Shown: positions 1-11,202, numbered from the stretch's first letter. The stretch is DNA of 64,000 nt from Xylanimonas allomyrinae (GCF_004135345.1 NZ_CP035495.1:806001-870000), one strand, 5' to 3'. Numbers and translations are program-made. Notes: generated from the sequence alone by a model not told the origin.

Positions 1-1
1 C

Positions 2-844
2 AACGTCAAGGGTCCCGAGCTGCTCAACAAGTACGTCGGCGAGACGGAGCGGCACATCCGGCTGATCTTCGCCCGCGCCCGCGAGAAGGCCACCCAGGGC
101 ATGCCCGTGGTCGTGTTCTTCGACGAGATGGAGTCGCTGTTCCGCACGCGCGGCACCGGCCTGTCCTCCGACGTCGAGACGACGATCGTGCCGCAGCTGC
201 TGGCCGAGATCGATGGCGTCGAGCGGCTCGACAACGTCATCGTCATCGGCGCCTCCAACCGGGAGGACATGATCGACCCGGCGATCCTGCGCCCGGGACG
301 CCTCGACGTGAAGATCAAGATCGAGCGGCCCGACGCCGAGGGCGCGCTGGAGATCTTCGGCAAGTACCTCACGGCGGACCTGCCGATCCACTCCGACGAC
401 CTGGCCGAGCACGGCGGGGACCGGGCGGGCACGGTGTCGTCCATGATCCATTCGGTGGTCGAGCGCATGTACGCCGAGGACGAGGACAACCAGTTCCTGG
501 AGGTCACCTACGCGTCGGGCGACAAGGAGATCCTGTACTTCAAGGACTTCAACTCGGGCGCGATGATCCAGAACGTCGTCGACCGGGCCAAGAAGATGGC
601 CATCAAGGACTTCCTGTCGACGGGACAGCGCGGCATCCGGGTGGACCACCTGCTCGCCGCCTGCGTCGACGAGTTCAAGGAGAACGAGGACCTGCCCAAC
701 ACCACCAACCCCGACGACTGGGCGCGCATCAGCGGCAAGAAGGGCGAGCGGATCGTCTTCATCCGTTCGATCGTTCAGAAGAAGGGCGAGACGGGTGCAC
801 CGCGCTCGATCGAGCAGGTCACGAGCACCGGGCAGTACCTGTGA
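2..844 (+). CDS. arc: Proteasome-associated AAA ATPase ARC/Mpa, C-terminal part (5' end outside window)
   Basis: This is the ring-shaped ATPase that recognises pupylated proteins, unfolds them and threads them into the 20S proteasome. The frame is open from base 2, so the N-terminal coiled coil, OB domains and Walker A lie upstream of the window. Visible are the end of the AAA domain with the Walker B run [12 protein letters not shown] (residues 34-45 of the fragment), the sensor-1 region [11 protein letters not shown] and the arginine-finger segment [11 protein letters not shown]. The protein ends in GQYL. In Mycobacterium Mpa this penultimate-tyrosine tail docks into the proteasome alpha ring and opens the gate. 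The TGA overlaps the GTG of dop (GTGA), so the genes are translationally coupled. Identification is very secure from the tail and the neighbours. Confidence 0.95.
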   Translation, partial: NVKGPELLNKYVGETERHIRLIFARAREKATQGMPVVVFFDEMESLFRTRGTGLSSDVETTIVPQLLAEIDGVERLDNVIVIGASNREDMIDPAILRPGRLDVKIKIERPDAEGALEIFGKYLTADLPIHSDDLAEHGGDRAGTVSSMIHSVVERMYAEDEDNQFLEVTYASGDKEILYFKDFNSGAMIQNVVDRAKKMAIKDFLSTGQRGIRVDHLLAACVDEFKENEDLPNTTNPDDWARISGKKGERIVFIRSIVQKKGETGAPRSIEQVTSTGQYL

Positions 845-2517
845 CGCAGCACATGGGACACCGTGCGCCGCTGCGGCGCGTCATGGGCATCGAGACCGAG
901 TACGGCGTGCTCGCCCCCGGGCGCCCCGCCGCGAACCCGATGCTCCTGTCGAGCCAGGTGGTCACCACCTACCGCGCCCTCGTCGCGCGGGCCGGGGCAC
1001 GCCCGGCGGCGCGCTGGGACTACGACGACGAGGACCCGCTCGCGGACGCGCGCGGGTTCCATCTCCCGCGCGCCGCCGCCCATCCGTCGCAGCTCACCGA
1101 CGACCCGTCGCGTCCCGCCCCGGCGGGCCCGCTGCCGGCGGCGCGCGTCGCGGGCCCGGGCGCGGGCCCGGCCGACGAGCCCGAGGACCCGTCGGCCGCC
1201 AACTGCATCCTCACCAACGGTGCGCGACTGTACGTCGACCACGCGCACCCGGAGTACTCGTCGCCCGAGGTGACCGGCCCCCGCGACGCGGTGCTGTGGG
1301 ACGTCGCGGGTGAGCGGGTCATGCTCGCGGCGTCGCGCGAGCTGGCCGCGCTGCCCGGCGCCGCCGGCCATGGCGTCGTCCTGTACAAGAACAACGTCGA
1401 CGGCAAGGGCGCGAGCTACGGCACCCACGAGAACTACCTCGTGGACCGTGCGCTGCCGTTCGGCGTGCTGGCGGACCTGCTCACCGCGTTCCTCGTGACC
1501 AGGCAGGTGTTCTCTGGCTCCGGGCGGGTCGGTGTCGGGCCGACGGGGGACACGCCGGGGTTCCAGATGTCGCAGCGTGCCGACTACATCGAGGCCGAGG
1601 TGGGCCTGGAGACGACGCTGCGGCGGCCGATCGTCAACACGCGAGACGAGCCGCACGCCGACCGCACCCGGTGGCGTCGCCTGCACCTGATCCTCGGCGA
1701 CGCCAACCTGTTCGAGGTGGCCACCTACCTCAAGCTCGGTACCACGTCGCTGGTGCTGTGGGTGCTCGAGCACCTCGACGACCTGGCCGACGCCGGTGTC
1801 CCGGCCCGCGCCGCGCTCGCCGCCCTCCGGCTGGCCGACCCGGTCGCGGACGTCCAGCGGGTGTCCCGCGACCTCGACCTGGACTCGAAGCTCGACCTCG
1901 CGGACGGACGCACCATGACGGCCCTCGAGGTGCAGGGCGCCTACGCCGACGTCGTCGGGCAGGCGCTGCTCGCGATCGGGCCCGAGCCTGAGGCCGACGT
2001 CGAGACGCACCGGGTGCTCGACCGGTGGCGGTCGCTGCTGGCACGGCTCGACACGGCGCCGGAGTCGTGCGCGCGCGAGGTCGAGTGGATCGCCAAGCGC
2101 CGTCTGCTCGAGGGTCTGCGCCGCAGGGACGGTCTCGACTGGGACCACCCGCGCCTGCATGCCCTCGACCTGCAGTGGTCGGACGTGCGCCCCGAGCGCA
2201 GCATCTACCACCGCCTGCTCGCGGCCGGGGCGGTCGAACGCCTGGTCGACGAACGGGCCGTCGCGGACGCCGTGCACCACCCGCCGACGGACACGCGCGC
2301 GTACTTCCGCGGCGAGGTCATGGCCCGCTACGCCGACCAGGTGTCGGCCGCGAGCTGGGACTCGGTCATCTTCGACGTGCGGGGGGCCGCCGCGCTCCAG
2401 CGCGTGCCGATGCTCGACCCCCTGCGCGGGACGCGAGCACACATCGGGCAGCTCCTGGACGACTGCGCCGACGCGGCAGCCCTGCTGAGGGGCCTGCGCG
2501 GCGGCGACACGGCATAG
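841..2517 (+). CDS. dop: Pup deamidase/depupylase Dop
   Basis: Dop deamidates the C-terminal glutamine of Pup to glutamate and can also cleave Pup off substrates. It belongs to the carboxylate-amine ligase-like fold shared with PafA. The metal/ATP-binding start MGIETEYGV is at residues 15-23, the Asp-containing segment [10 protein letters not shown] follows the Dop loop (about residues 75-120), and [16 protein letters not shown] and [10 protein letters not shown] motifs follow. Length 558 aa, slightly long for the family because of a Pro/Ala/Gly-rich stretch around residues 85-118, where the Dop loop lies. The GTG at 841 overlaps the arc stop; an ATG at 853 is an alternative start. Its place between arc and pup is the usual actinobacterial order. 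Distinguished from PafA by the loop and by position. Confidence 0.95.
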   Translation: MTQHMGHRAPLRRVMGIETEYGVLAPGRPAANPMLLSSQVVTTYRALVARAGARPAARWDYDDEDPLADARGFHLPRAAAHPSQLTDDPSRPAPAGPLPAARVAGPGAGPADEPEDPSAANCILTNGARLYVDHAHPEYSSPEVTGPRDAVLWDVAGERVMLAASRELAALPGAAGHGVVLYKNNVDGKGASYGTHENYLVDRALPFGVLADLLTAFLVTRQVFSGSGRVGVGPTGDTPGFQMSQRADYIEAEVGLETTLRRPIVNTRDEPHADRTRWRRLHLILGDANLFEVATYLKLGTTSLVLWVLEHLDDLADAGVPARAALAALRLADPVADVQRVSRDLDLDSKLDLADGRTMTALEVQGAYADVVGQALLAIGPEPEADVETHRVLDRWRSLLARLDTAPESCAREVEWIAKRRLLEGLRRRDGLDWDHPRLHALDLQWSDVRPERSIYHRLLAAGAVERLVDERAVADAVHHPPTDTRAYFRGEVMARYADQVSAASWDSVIFDVRGAAALQRVPMLDPLRGTRAHIGQLLDDCADAAALLRGLRGGDTA

Positions 2518-2556
2518 GGTGACGGGTAGAGCACGACCTCGCACAGGGAGGCAGTC

Positions 2557-2757
2557 ATGGCAGGTCAGGAACGCATCACTCCGCATCACGAGGACCGCAC
2601 GCCCGACGACGAGACGCCGGAGCCGGCGGCGCCCGCGGCGGGCGCTGCACAGGACCGTGATGCCGAGGTCGACGCGCTGCTCGACGAGATCGACGACGTG
2701 CTCGAGACGAACGCCGAGCAGTTCGTCCGCGGGTTCGTCCAGAAGGGTGGTCAGTGA
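2557..2757 (+). CDS. pup: Prokaryotic ubiquitin-like protein Pup
   Basis: A 66-residue small protein modifier attached through its C-terminal residue to lysines of target proteins. It is Asp/Glu-rich and predicted to be largely disordered, with a helical segment (about residues 38-58: [19 protein letters not shown]) that binds the ARC/Mpa coiled coil. It ends in GGQ, so it must be deamidated by Dop to GGE before PafA can use it, consistent with dop being the preceding gene. A clear Shine-Dalgarno run (AGGGAGG, 2545-2551) precedes the ATG. The stop codon overlaps the GTG of prcB (GTGA). Confidence 0.97.
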   Translation: MAGQERITPHHEDRTPDDETPEPAAPAAGAAQDRDAEVDALLDEIDDVLETNAEQFVRGFVQKGGQ

Positions 2758-3572
2758 AGCAGCCGGGGCGGCTCGGGGACGCGTTCTTGCGCCCCGGGTC
2801 GTCGTCGTTCCTCGACTTCCTCGGTGAGCAGGCGCCCGAGCTGCTTCCGGGCCGTGCCGATGCCGTCGTCCCCGGTGGCGCCGGGCTCGCGCCTCACGCC
2901 ACGACGATCGTCGCGCTCGTGTTCGCCGACGGCGTCGTCATGGCCGGTGACCGCCGTGCCACGGCGGGCACGATGATCGCGAGCCGAGAGATCGAGAAGG
3001 TGTTCCCGGCCGACGAGTACTCGGCCATCGGGATCTCGGGCTCGGCCGGGATCGGCGTCGACCTGGCCCGGCTGTTCCAGCTCGAGCTGGAGCACTACGA
3101 GAAGATCGAGGGGTCGCTGCTCTCGCTCGACGGCAAGGCCAACCGGCTCGGCACGCTGCTGCGCGGGCACCTGCCGCTGGCGTTGCAGGGCCTGGTCGTC
3201 GTGCCCCTTTTCGCGGGGTACGACCTGGACCGCGAGGTCGGGCGGATCTTCTCCTACGACCCGACGGGTGGGCGCTACGAGGAGCACGAGCACCACGGCA
3301 CGGGTTCGGGATCGGTGTTCGCGCGCGGCGCTCTCAAGAAGCTGTGGCGTCCCGGGCTGGATGCGGCCGACGCGGTGCGCGTCGCGGTCGAGTCGCTCTA
3401 CGACGCCGCCGACGACGACTCGGCGACGGGCGGCCCCGACCCGGTCCGGCGGATCTGGCCTGTGGTCGCGACCGTGACCGCGCAGGGTTACCGGCGGGTG
3501 CCGGACCAGGAGCTGGAGGCCGTGGTCGAGACGCTCGTCGCGACCCGGCGTGCCGGGGGTCGGCAGGCATGA
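2754..3572 (+). CDS. prcB: 20S proteasome beta subunit PrcB
   Basis: Catalytic subunit of the actinobacterial 20S core particle. It is made as a 272-aa precursor; the propeptide ends at HA and autocatalytic cleavage would expose Thr50 (ATTIVAL) as the N-terminal nucleophile, leaving a mature chain of 223 residues. The usual supporting residues are visible: [10 protein letters not shown] (the lysine equivalent lies downstream in the [10 protein letters not shown] region), [10 protein letters not shown], and the SDDD-like [10 protein letters not shown] near the C terminus. The start is GTG in a GTGA overlap with pup. The stop sits inside ATGA (3569-3572), which opens a 15-codon reading frame leading to prcA (listed separately). 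Confidence 0.96.
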   Translation: MKQPGRLGDAFLRPGSSSFLDFLGEQAPELLPGRADAVVPGGAGLAPHATTIVALVFADGVVMAGDRRATAGTMIASREIEKVFPADEYSAIGISGSAGIGVDLARLFQLELEHYEKIEGSLLSLDGKANRLGTLLRGHLPLALQGLVVVPLFAGYDLDREVGRIFSYDPTGGRYEEHEHHGTGSGSVFARGALKKLWRPGLDAADAVRVAVESLYDAADDDSATGGPDPVRRIWPVVATVTAQGYRRVPDQELEAVVETLVATRRAGGRQA

Positions 3573-3616
3573 GCGCCGCCCGCACCGTTCGCGACCGCAA
3601 GGGGGCCCCCGAATGA
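3569..3616 (+). other. Possible 15-codon coupling ORF bridging prcB and prcA
   Basis: The prcB stop lies in ATGA at 3569. A reading frame from that ATG encodes [15 protein letters not shown] and stops in a second ATGA at 3613-3616, whose ATG is the likely start of prcA. The two overlaps are exact, which is the arrangement used for reinitiation of translation. The peptide has no recognisable domain. It could instead be the true N terminus of prcA if yet another base is missing here, as happens twice further into prcA. Low confidence that it is a gene in its own right. Confidence 0.3.
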
Positions 3617-4333
3617 CCATGCCGTTCTACGTCTCGCCCGAACAGCTCATGAAGGACCGGGCGGATTTCGCGCGCAAGGGCATCGCGCGCGGACGTTCGG
3701 TCGTCGTGCTGGCCTACGACGGCGGCATCCTGTTCGCGACCGAGAACCCTCCCGTGCGCTGCACAAGATCTCGGAGATCTACGACCGCATCGCTTTCGCC
3801 GCGGTCGGCAAGTACAACGAGTTCGAGAACCTGCGCGTCGCCGGCGTGCGGTACGCGGACCTGCGCGGGTACTCCTACGACCGCAAGGACGTGACGGCGC
3901 GGGCCTGGCCAACGCGTACGCACAGACGCTCGGCACGGTGTTCACCACGGAGTCCAAACCCCTCGAGGTCGAGCTCGTGGTGGCCGAGGTGGGCGCCGAC
4001 GCGGACGCGGACCAGGTGTACCGGTTGTCGTACGACGGTTCGGTGGCCGACGAGCGTGGGCACGTCGTCATGGGCGGCCAGGCCGAAGCGCTCGGCGCGC
4101 GGCTCGCCGAGGGCTGGAGCGAGGGCCTGGGGCTCACGCCTGCGCTGCGGCTGGCCACGACGACGCTCGGCGGGGTCGGCACCGACGGGTCGCTGCTGAG
4201 CGTGGGGTCCGAGCGCACGATCGAGCCCGCCCAGCTCGAGGTCGCCCTGCTCGACCGCGAGCGCCCGAGGCGTGCCTTCCGCCGCCTCCAGGGTGCGGCG
4301 CTGGCCGAGGCGCTGACCGAGGCGCTGAGCTGA
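3613..4333 (+). pseudogene. prcA: 20S proteasome alpha subunit PrcA, frameshifted twice as read
   Basis: The non-catalytic alpha subunit forms the outer gated rings of the 20S particle. The start [13 protein letters not shown] matches the family N terminus. The frame is kept to ATEN (about 3747), then homology jumps by one frame to [20 protein letters not shown] and [14 protein letters not shown], and jumps again after about 3897 to [18 protein letters not shown] and on to the end at 4333. Each jump equals one missing base, at 3747-3754 (aaccctcccgtg) and 3897-3904 (gcgcgggcc). With both bases restored the chain has normal length. Nothing else in the gene looks decayed, prcB and arc are intact, and other genes here show the same kind of loss, so I read this as sequence error rather than a dead gene. 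The TGA overlaps the pafA ATG by one base. Confidence 0.9.
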
Positions 4334-5694
4334 TGGACCGCCGGATCCTCGGCCTGGAGACGGAGTACGGCGTCACGTGCGCTGCACCGGACGGGCGCGG
4401 GCTGTCCGCGGACGAGGTGGCGCGCTACCTGTTCCGCAAGGTGGTTGCGTGGGGACGGTCGTCCAACGTCTTCCTGCGCAACGGTTCGCGGCTGTACCTC
4501 GACGTGGGCTCCCACCCGGAGTACGCGACGGCCGAGTGCGACGACGTGCGTCAGCTCGTCACCTACGACAAGGGCGGCGAGCGCATCCTCGAGGGCCTGG
4601 TAGCCGACGCGCAGCAGCGGCTGGAGCACGAGGGCCTTCCGGGCACCGTGCACCTGTTCAAGAACAACACCGACTCGGCGGGCAACTCCTACGGCTGCCA
4701 CGAGAACTACCTCGTGCGTCGGCAGGGCGACTTCTCGCGGCTGTCGGAGATCCTCGTGCCGTTCCTCATCACGCGGCAGGTCCTGGTCGGTGCGGGCAAG
4801 GTGCTCGCGACGCCGCGCGGCGCGGTCTACTGCCTGTCGCAGCGCGCCGACCACATCTGGGAGGCCGTCTCGTCCGCGACGACCCGTAGCCGGCCCATCA
4901 TCAACACCCGCGACGAGCCGCACGCCGACGCCGAGTTCTACCGGCGGCTGCACGTGATCGTCGGCGACTCGTCGATGGCCGAGCCGACGACGATGCTCAA
5001 GACCGGGGCCACCGACCTGGTGCTGCGCCTGGTCGAGGCGGGTGTGCCGATGCGCGACCTGACGCTGGAGAGCCCGATCCGGGCGATCCGCGAGATCAGC
5101 CACGACCGCACGGGCCGTCACCAGGTCCAGCTCGCGGACGGTCGCTCGATGAGCGCGGTCGACATCCAGGCCGAGTACTACCAGCGGGTGCGCGGCTATG
5201 TGGACGCCCACCTCGACCCGTCGCCCACGACGAAGGCCGTGCTCGACCTGTGGGAGCGCGGCTTGCGCGCCCTGGAGTCGGGTGACCTCACGCTGGTCGA
5301 GCGCGAGCTCGACTGGGTCATCAAGCTGCGGCTCATCGAGCGCTACCAGGCGAAGCACGGGGTGTCCCTCGACGACCCGCGCATCGCGCGGCTCGACCTG
5401 GCGTATCACGACATCTCTCGCACCGAGGGCCTGTACAACCTGCTCGCGGCGCGCGGCCTGGTCGAGCGTGTCACCACCGACCTGGAGATCCTGGAGTCGA
5501 CGGCGGTGCCTCCGCCCACGACCCGCGCCCGGTTGCGCGGTGAGTTCGTCCGTGCGGCGCAGGAGGCGCGACGCGACTACACCGTCGACTGGGTCCACCT
5601 GAAGCTCAATGACCAGGCACAACGCACCGTGCTGTGCAAGGACCCGTTCCGGTCGGTCGACGAACGCGTGGACAGGCTGATCGAGTCGATGTGA
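4333..5694 (+). CDS. pafA: Pup-protein ligase PafA
   Basis: PafA phosphorylates the C-terminal glutamate of Pup with ATP and joins it to a substrate lysine through an isopeptide bond. The chain has 453 aa. Glu9 in LETEYGV is the metal-binding residue; the catalytic Asp lies in [18 protein letters not shown] (about residue 56). [18 protein letters not shown] and [11 protein letters not shown] are shared with Dop, its paralogue six genes upstream. It lacks the Dop loop. Start ATG overlaps the prcA stop by one base. Last pupylation gene of the cluster. Confidence 0.96.
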   Translation: MDRRILGLETEYGVTCAAPDGRGLSADEVARYLFRKVVAWGRSSNVFLRNGSRLYLDVGSHPEYATAECDDVRQLVTYDKGGERILEGLVADAQQRLEHEGLPGTVHLFKNNTDSAGNSYGCHENYLVRRQGDFSRLSEILVPFLITRQVLVGAGKVLATPRGAVYCLSQRADHIWEAVSSATTRSRPIINTRDEPHADAEFYRRLHVIVGDSSMAEPTTMLKTGATDLVLRLVEAGVPMRDLTLESPIRAIREISHDRTGRHQVQLADGRSMSAVDIQAEYYQRVRGYVDAHLDPSPTTKAVLDLWERGLRALESGDLTLVERELDWVIKLRLIERYQAKHGVSLDDPRIARLDLAYHDISRTEGLYNLLAARGLVERVTTDLEILESTAVPPPTTRARLRGEFVRAAQEARRDYTVDWVHLKLNDQAQRTVLCKDPFRSVDERVDRLIESM

Positions 5695-5728
5695 GTGCGT
5701 GGTCGGCCGGTGTGGTTCACTCGTCGCC

Positions 5729-6646
5729 GTGCCTGGCCGTTCTCGCTCCGCCCTGCTCGTCCTGGTGACCGCCCTCGTGCTCGCCCTGGCCGGGTGCGGG
5801 GCGCACGGGTCGTCGTCGGTTCCGCAGGCGAGCGTCGAGGTCACCGGCGACGCGGGTCAGGAGCCTGCGCTGCGGTACGACAAGCCGCTGACGATCACCG
5901 AACCGGGCGTTCGCATGGTCTGGCCCGGGACGGGCACCGCCCTCGCGGAGGGCGGGCCGGTGATGCTCAACCTCTACGCGCAGGACGGACGTGACGGCTC
6001 GGTCCTGCAGACGACGTTCGTGGACGCCCCGGCATGGCACACGATGAGCGTCGCGTCGCTCGGGGACCACCTGCACGCGGCTCTCCAGGGCCAGCGCGTC
6101 GGCGCGCGCCTGCTGTACCTGGAGCAGCAGGGCGAGGTCCCGCTGGTGCTCGTCATCGACATCCTGCCCACGCGTGCCTCGGGCGACGCCGTTCAGCCCG
6201 CGTCAGGCCTGCCCACGGTCACGCTGGGTGCCGACGGTGCCCCGACGGTCACGGTGCCTCCCGGCATCGACCCGCCGTCGGATCTGGTGGTGCAGCCGCT
6301 CGTGCGCGGGACCGGCCCCCAGGTCGAGACCGGCGAGGTCGTCACCGTGCGCTTCACGGGCGTGCTGTGGAGCGACGGCAGCGTCTTCGACACCACGTGG
6401 GACAACCCCGACGGCCCCGAGGCGGTGCAGTCGGTCATGGTCGGGATCGGCCAGGTCGTGGACGGCCTCGACCAGGGGCTCGTCGAGCAGACGGTCGGCT
6501 CGCAGGTCATGATCGTGGTGCCGCCGTCGCTCGGCTACGGTGGGACGTCCGACCCCCGCGCCGACCAGACGCTGGTGTACGTCGTCGACATCCTCGACGC
6601 CCACTTTCAGGTGAACGACGAGGCAGCAACCGAAGGAGCCCCGTGA
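5729..6646 (+). CDS. FKBP-type peptidyl-prolyl isomerase lipoprotein
   Basis: A secreted, membrane-anchored folding helper. With the GTG start at 5729 the N terminus [23 protein letters not shown] is a good lipoprotein signal with lipobox LAGC; lipidation at that Cys would depend on Lgt, encoded at 17 kb. A GTG at 5699 gives ten extra residues and is a weaker choice because it buries the positive n-region. The C-terminal half (from about [13 protein letters not shown]) is a full FKBP domain with [18 protein letters not shown] and the [11 protein letters not shown] core. The first half ([20 protein letters not shown] to LVIDILP) looks like a second, degenerate FKBP domain. An FKBP gene just after pafA is common in actinomycetes. 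The stop overlaps the GTG of hisF. Confidence 0.88.
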   Translation: MPGRSRSALLVLVTALVLALAGCGAHGSSSVPQASVEVTGDAGQEPALRYDKPLTITEPGVRMVWPGTGTALAEGGPVMLNLYAQDGRDGSVLQTTFVDAPAWHTMSVASLGDHLHAALQGQRVGARLLYLEQQGEVPLVLVIDILPTRASGDAVQPASGLPTVTLGADGAPTVTVPPGIDPPSDLVVQPLVRGTGPQVETGEVVTVRFTGVLWSDGSVFDTTWDNPDGPEAVQSVMVGIGQVVDGLDQGLVEQTVGSQVMIVVPPSLGYGGTSDPRADQTLVYVVDILDAHFQVNDEAATEGAP

Positions 6647-7412
6647 CCGTCTCCGTCCGTGTCATCCCGTGCCTCGACGTCGACGCCGGGCGCGTCGTCA
6701 AGGGCGTGAACTTCCAGGGCCTGCGGGACGCCGGCGACCCGGTCGAGCTGGCCGGGCGCTATGACGCCGAGGGCGCCGACGAGCTCACGTTCCTCGACGT
6801 CTCCGCTTCCTCCGGCGGCCGCGAGACCATGGTCGACGTCGTGCGCCGCACCGCCGAGCAGGTCTTCGTCCCGCTGACCGTGGGCGGGGGGGTGCGCAGC
6901 ACCGACGACGTCGACCGGCTGCTGCGCGCGGGTGCCGACAAGGTGGGTGTCAACACCGCGGCCATCGCCCGCCCCGAGCTGGTCGCGGAGATCGCCGACC
7001 GGTTCGGTTCGCAGGTGCTGGTGCTGTCGGTCGATGCGCGCCGCGTCACGGGCGACGTGCGCACCGAGTCCGGCTACGAGGTCACGACGCACGGGGGCGG
7101 CGCGGCACGGGCATCGACGCGGTCGAGTGGGCCGAGCGTGCGGCCGGCCTGGGCGCGGGGGAGATCCTGCTCAACTCGATGGACGCAGACGGCACCAAGG
7201 ACGGGTTCGACCTGGAGATGCTGGGTGCGGTGCGTGAGCGCGTGCAGGTTCCGCTCATCGCCTCGGGCGGCGCGGGCAGGCCGGAGGACTTCGTCGCGGC
7301 CGCGCTGGCCGGGGCCGACGCCGTGCTCGCGGCGAGCGTGTTCCACTTCGGGCAGCTCACCGTCGGCCAGGTCAAGGCCGCGCTGGCCGCCGCGGGCCTC
7401 GAGGTGCGCTGA
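6643..7412 (+). pseudogene. hisF: Imidazole glycerol phosphate synthase subunit HisF, one frameshift as read
   Basis: HisF is the cyclase barrel that converts PRFAR plus ammonia (from HisH) into imidazole glycerol phosphate and AICAR in histidine synthesis. The first frame gives [18 protein letters not shown] (catalytic Asp in CLDVD) through [11 protein letters not shown]. Homology continues one frame down with [21 protein letters not shown] (second catalytic Asp region [14 protein letters not shown]) and ends [21 protein letters not shown]. One base is missing at about 7093-7103 (cacgggggcggcgcgg). Restored length is about 256 aa, normal for HisF. Since histidine synthesis needs it and no decay is seen, a consensus error is more likely than a real mutation. 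GTG start with RBS GAAGGAG at 6632-6638. Confidence 0.9.
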
Positions 7413-7434
7413 CACCCGTGGGAGGCTGGCCCCC

Positions 7435-9276
7435 GTGGGAGACCCGACCGTCGCGCTGACCGGATCGCGGCCGCGCCGATCGGTCCAGCTCGTCTGGCGC
7501 GGCATGGCGGCGTCCCCTCGCACGTACGTGCTCGCCGTCACCGCCTCGGCGCTGTTCGGCGCCGCGACCGTGGGCGTGAGCCGCGCGGTCGGCTGGGCCA
7601 CCGACGCCGTCGTCGTCCCCGCCATCGCCGGCGACGCTGCGGCGCGCGGGCGCATCTGGCAGGCCGGCCTCGTGCTCGTCGCCGTCGCGGTGTGCCTGAC
7701 CGTGGGTGTGTGGGGTCGTCGCGTCTGGGCGGGCTGGGGCTTCGTCGACGTCGGCGCGACGCACCGCCGCCGCCTGGCGGACGCCTACCTGCGCCTGCCG
7801 TTGTCGTGGCACCGCGCGCACCCCGCCGGCCAGCTCCTGGCGCACGCCAGCTCCGACGTGGACGCCGCCACGGGCGTGTTCAACCCGCTGCCGTTCGCGC
7901 TCGGCGTCGTCGTGATGATCGTGGTGGCGGCCGTCATGCTGCTGCTCGTCGACCCGTGGCTGGCCGCCGCGGCGCTGCTCGTCATCCCGCTGACGATCGC
8001 CGCGAACGTCGTGTTCCAGCGGCACATGACACCGGCGGTCATGCGCGCGCAGCGCCTGCGCGCCGAGGTCGCCGACGTCGCGCACGAGTCGTTCGAGGCC
8101 GCGCTGCTGGTCAAGTCGCTCGGCACCGCCGACCGCGAGGAGGCCCGGTTCGCGGAGCGCGCCGACGACCTGCGCGCCGCCAACGCGCGCGTCGGCGCCG
8201 TGCGTGCCGTCTTCGACCCGGTCGTCGACCTGCTGCCGGGCCTGGGCACGCTGCTCGTGCTCGCGGTGGGCGCGTGGCGGGCCGGGTACGGCGCGGTCGG
8301 CGCGGGCGACGTCGTCTCCGCCGGATACCTGCTCACGGTCATGGCGGTGCCGGTGCGCGCGTTCGGATGGGTGCTGGGCGAGCTGCCGCGCGCGCTGGTC
8401 GGCTACGAGCGCATCGCCGCCGTCGTGGACCGGCGCGAGTCGCTCGCCCCGGGCACGGCGACGCTGCCGCGCGACGCGCGCGGCCTGGCCGTGCGGTTCG
8501 ACGGGGTCGGGCTCGACGTGCGCGGCTTCGGGGGCTCCGCCGTCACGCTGCTCGACGGCGTCACGCTCGACGTCCCGGCGGGGGCGACGGTCGCGGTCGT
8601 CGGCGCGACGGGCGCGGGGAAGACGACGCTGGTCTCGCTGCTGGCCCGGCTGTCCGACCCGACGCGCGGGGCCGTGCTGCTCGACGGCGTCGACGTGCGG
8701 GACCTCGCGGCGGGCGAGCAGTCTGCCCAGGTGGCGCTCGTCGCGCAGGCCACCTTCGTCTTCGAGGACACGGTGCGCGGCAACGTCACGCTCGCCGACG
8801 CGGGGCAGTCTCCGTATGGGGACGACGAGGTGTGGCAGGCGCTGCGCCTGGCCCGGCTCGACGAGGTCGTCGCCGCGCTGCCGGGCCGCCTCGACGCACC
8901 GCTCGGCGAGCGCGGCGCGAACCTGTCGGGCGGGCAGCGCCAGCGCCTGGCCATCGCCCGCGCGCTCGTGCGCCGCCCGCGGCTGCTCGTGCTCGACGAC
9001 GCGACGTCGGCCGTCGACCCGCGCATCGAGCAGGAGATCCTGCGCGGCTTCGCCGGCGACGTGCCGGGCGCGGGGACCACCGTGGTGATGGTCGCCTATC
9101 GGATGTCGTCGGTCGCGCTCGCCGACGTCGTCGTCCACCTCGACGCGGGCCGCGTCGTCGACGTCGGCACGCACGCCGAGCTCCTCGCGCGCGACCCCGG
9201 CTACCGGCAGATCGCCACGGCGTACGAGGCCGAGGCACGACGGCGCGGCGACGAGACGCTGCGGGAGCCGGCATGA
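7435..9276 (+). CDS. Heterodimeric ABC exporter, subunit with degenerate catalytic site
   Basis: A 613-aa fused exporter half: six transmembrane segments (about residues 25-330), then a nucleotide-binding domain. Walker [10 protein letters not shown] is near residue 390, the signature LSGGQRQR near 496 and Walker [14 protein letters not shown] near 520. The residue after the Walker B Asp is Asp, not the catalytic Glu. In exporters such as TM287/288 this marks the subunit whose own ATP site does not hydrolyse. The partner gene starts in its ATGA stop (9273). The substrate cannot be read from sequence; lipids, peptides or drugs are typical. It starts at a GTG 22 bases after hisF and interrupts the his/trp genes. 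Confidence 0.9.
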   Translation: MGDPTVALTGSRPRRSVQLVWRGMAASPRTYVLAVTASALFGAATVGVSRAVGWATDAVVVPAIAGDAAARGRIWQAGLVLVAVAVCLTVGVWGRRVWAGWGFVDVGATHRRRLADAYLRLPLSWHRAHPAGQLLAHASSDVDAATGVFNPLPFALGVVVMIVVAAVMLLLVDPWLAAAALLVIPLTIAANVVFQRHMTPAVMRAQRLRAEVADVAHESFEAALLVKSLGTADREEARFAERADDLRAANARVGAVRAVFDPVVDLLPGLGTLLVLAVGAWRAGYGAVGAGDVVSAGYLLTVMAVPVRAFGWVLGELPRALVGYERIAAVVDRRESLAPGTATLPRDARGLAVRFDGVGLDVRGFGGSAVTLLDGVTLDVPAGATVAVVGATGAGKTTLVSLLARLSDPTRGAVLLDGVDVRDLAAGEQSAQVALVAQATFVFEDTVRGNVTLADAGQSPYGDDEVWQALRLARLDEVVAALPGRLDAPLGERGANLSGGQRQRLAIARALVRRPRLLVLDDATSAVDPRIEQEILRGFAGDVPGAGTTVVMVAYRMSSVALADVVVHLDAGRVVDVGTHAELLARDPGYRQIATAYEAEARRRGDETLREPA

Positions 9277-11060
9277 GCGCCCGCATCGCGTCCGCCTCGG
9301 ACCTCGGGGTCCTGGCGACGCTGCGCCAGGGGGTGCGGATCAGCCCGCAGATCGTCCAGGGCATCGGATGGACCCTCGTGCTCGCGGTGCTCGCCGCCGG
9401 CGGCCGGGTCGTCGTGCCGCTGGCCGTGCAGGCCACCATCGACGACGGCATCCTCGCCCCCGGCGGGCCCGACGCGGGGCGTGTCGCCGTCCTCGCCGCG
9501 CTGGCCGCAGCCGCGCTGCTCGGCGCGGGCCTGTGCGCGTCGCTCGTCAACATCCGGCTCGTGCGGCGCACCGAGGCCGGGCTGGCCGCCCTGCGCGTGC
9601 GCGCGTTCCGGCACGTGCACGACCTGGCGACGCTCACGCAGAACACCGAACGGCGCGGCGCCCTCGTCTCGCGCGTGACCAGCGACGTCGACACCATCTC
9701 GCTGTTCGTCCAGTGGGGCGGCATCATGCTGCTCGTCTCGACGCTGCAGATCGCCGTCGCGACCGCGCTCATGCTCACGTTCTCCTGGCAGCTCACCCTC
9801 GTCGTCTGGGTCTGCTTCGTGCCGCTGTTCCTCGTGCTGCGGTTCGGGCAGAAGCGGGTCAACGCGCGCTACACGCGCGTGCGCGAACGCGTGGGCGGCA
9901 TGCTCGGGGCGATCTCCGAGGCCATCGTCGGCGCCGAGACGGTGCGCGCCTACGGCGTCGCCGCCCGCACCGGGCGCCGCATCGAGCACGCGATCGAGAC
10001 CACGCGCGTCGCCCAGGGCCGCGCCCAGCGTCTCGTGGCCACGACGTTCTCCAGCGGCACCCTCATGTCGACGCTGGCGCTCGCGGCCGTCGTCGTGGTC
10101 GGCGCGCACCTGGGCGTCGACGGAGACCTCACGGCCGGGCAGGTCGTGGCCTTCCTGTTCCTCGTGCAGCTCTTCACCGGTCCGGTGCAGCAGGCGACCG
10201 AGATCCTCAACGAGCTGCAGAACGCCGTCGCCGGGTGGCGTCGCGTGCTCGCCGTCGTCGAGACGCCCGTCGAGGTCGCGCAGTCGCCCGACGCCGTCGC
10301 CTCGCCGCGCGGACCCGCGCACGTCGCGTTGCGCGGGGTGCGGTTCGCCTACCCGGACGGACCCGAGGTGCTGCACGGCGTCGACCTGGTGCTGCCCGCG
10401 CGGGCCAAGGTCGCGGTGGTCGGGCAGACCGGCTCGGGCAAGACGACGATCGCCAAGCTGGTCACGCGGTTGATGGACCCGACGCAGGGCTCGGTGCTGC
10501 TCGACGGCGTCGACCTGCGCGACCTGACGCTCGACTCGCTGCGGGACCGGGTCGTGCTGGTGCCGCAGGAGGGCTTCCTGTTCGACGGCACGGTGCTCGA
10601 CAACGCCGCCTACGGGATGCGCGGCCCCCGTCCGGCCGACGTCGAGGACCGCGTGCTCGCCGCGTTCGCGGCGCTGGGCCTGGCGGACTGGCTCGCCGAC
10701 CTGCCGCAGGGCGTGCACACGTCCGTCGGCCAGCGCGGCGAGTCGCTGAGCGCGGGGGAGCGGCAGCTGGTCGCCATCGCGCGCGCCTACCTCGCCGAGC
10801 CGGACCTGCTGGTGCTCGACGAGGCGACGTCGGCCGTCGACCCGGCCACGGAGGTACGCATCGCTCGCGCGCTCGACTCGCTCAGCGCGGGCCGCTCGAC
10901 CCTGACGATCGCCCACCGCCTCTCGACGGCGGAGGCCGCCGACCTCGTCGTCGTGGTCGACGACGGGCACGTGGTCGAGGTCGGCCCGCACGCACGGCTC
11001 GCGGCCGGCGAGGGCGTCTACGCGCGCATGCACGCCGCCTGGGTGGCGCAGACGCGTTGA
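9273..11060 (+). CDS. Heterodimeric ABC exporter, catalytically complete partner
   Basis: A 595-aa exporter half with an N-terminal transmembrane domain (about residues 30-320) and a nucleotide-binding domain: Walker [10 protein letters not shown] near residue 384, signature LSAGERQ near 491, Walker [14 protein letters not shown] with the catalytic Glu near 516, and the switch His in IAHRLST. Its signature is altered (LSAGE rather than LSGGQ). In a heterodimer this altered signature faces the Asp-containing Walker B of the first subunit, so both halves of the same composite ATP site are degenerate. The ATG overlaps the stop of the first subunit by four bases, which favours 1:1 synthesis. Confidence 0.9.
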   Translation: MSARIASASDLGVLATLRQGVRISPQIVQGIGWTLVLAVLAAGGRVVVPLAVQATIDDGILAPGGPDAGRVAVLAALAAAALLGAGLCASLVNIRLVRRTEAGLAALRVRAFRHVHDLATLTQNTERRGALVSRVTSDVDTISLFVQWGGIMLLVSTLQIAVATALMLTFSWQLTLVVWVCFVPLFLVLRFGQKRVNARYTRVRERVGGMLGAISEAIVGAETVRAYGVAARTGRRIEHAIETTRVAQGRAQRLVATTFSSGTLMSTLALAAVVVVGAHLGVDGDLTAGQVVAFLFLVQLFTGPVQQATEILNELQNAVAGWRRVLAVVETPVEVAQSPDAVASPRGPAHVALRGVRFAYPDGPEVLHGVDLVLPARAKVAVVGQTGSGKTTIAKLVTRLMDPTQGSVLLDGVDLRDLTLDSLRDRVVLVPQEGFLFDGTVLDNAAYGMRGPRPADVEDRVLAAFAALGLADWLADLPQGVHTSVGQRGESLSAGERQLVAIARAYLAEPDLLVLDEATSAVDPATEVRIARALDSLSAGRSTLTIAHRLSTAEAADLVVVVDDGHVVEVGPHARLAAGEGVYARMHAAWVAQTR

Positions 11061-11202
11061 CGTCGCCTTCGGCCGTCACCCGGCCGGCGCGGGCCGCGTC
11101 GCGTGAGGGCCCGCCCGACGACGCCCTCGCCCGTAGGGCGTGGCGCGCGCCCCGAACCCGGGGCACCGCTGGTGGGGTGGCAGGGCGTGAAAAGATGAGT
11201 CC

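Noticed and set aside
3747-3904. Programmed ribosomal frameshifting in prcA
   Set aside because: No slippery heptamer or downstream pseudoknot is visible, two shifts in the same direction would be needed, and the same one-base losses occur in unrelated genes.
11121-11141. ACGCCCT/AGGGCGT hairpin upstream of hisI as a tryptophan attenuator
   Set aside because: No leader peptide with Trp codons and no alternative pairing is visible; at most it is a weak terminator for the ABC exporter.
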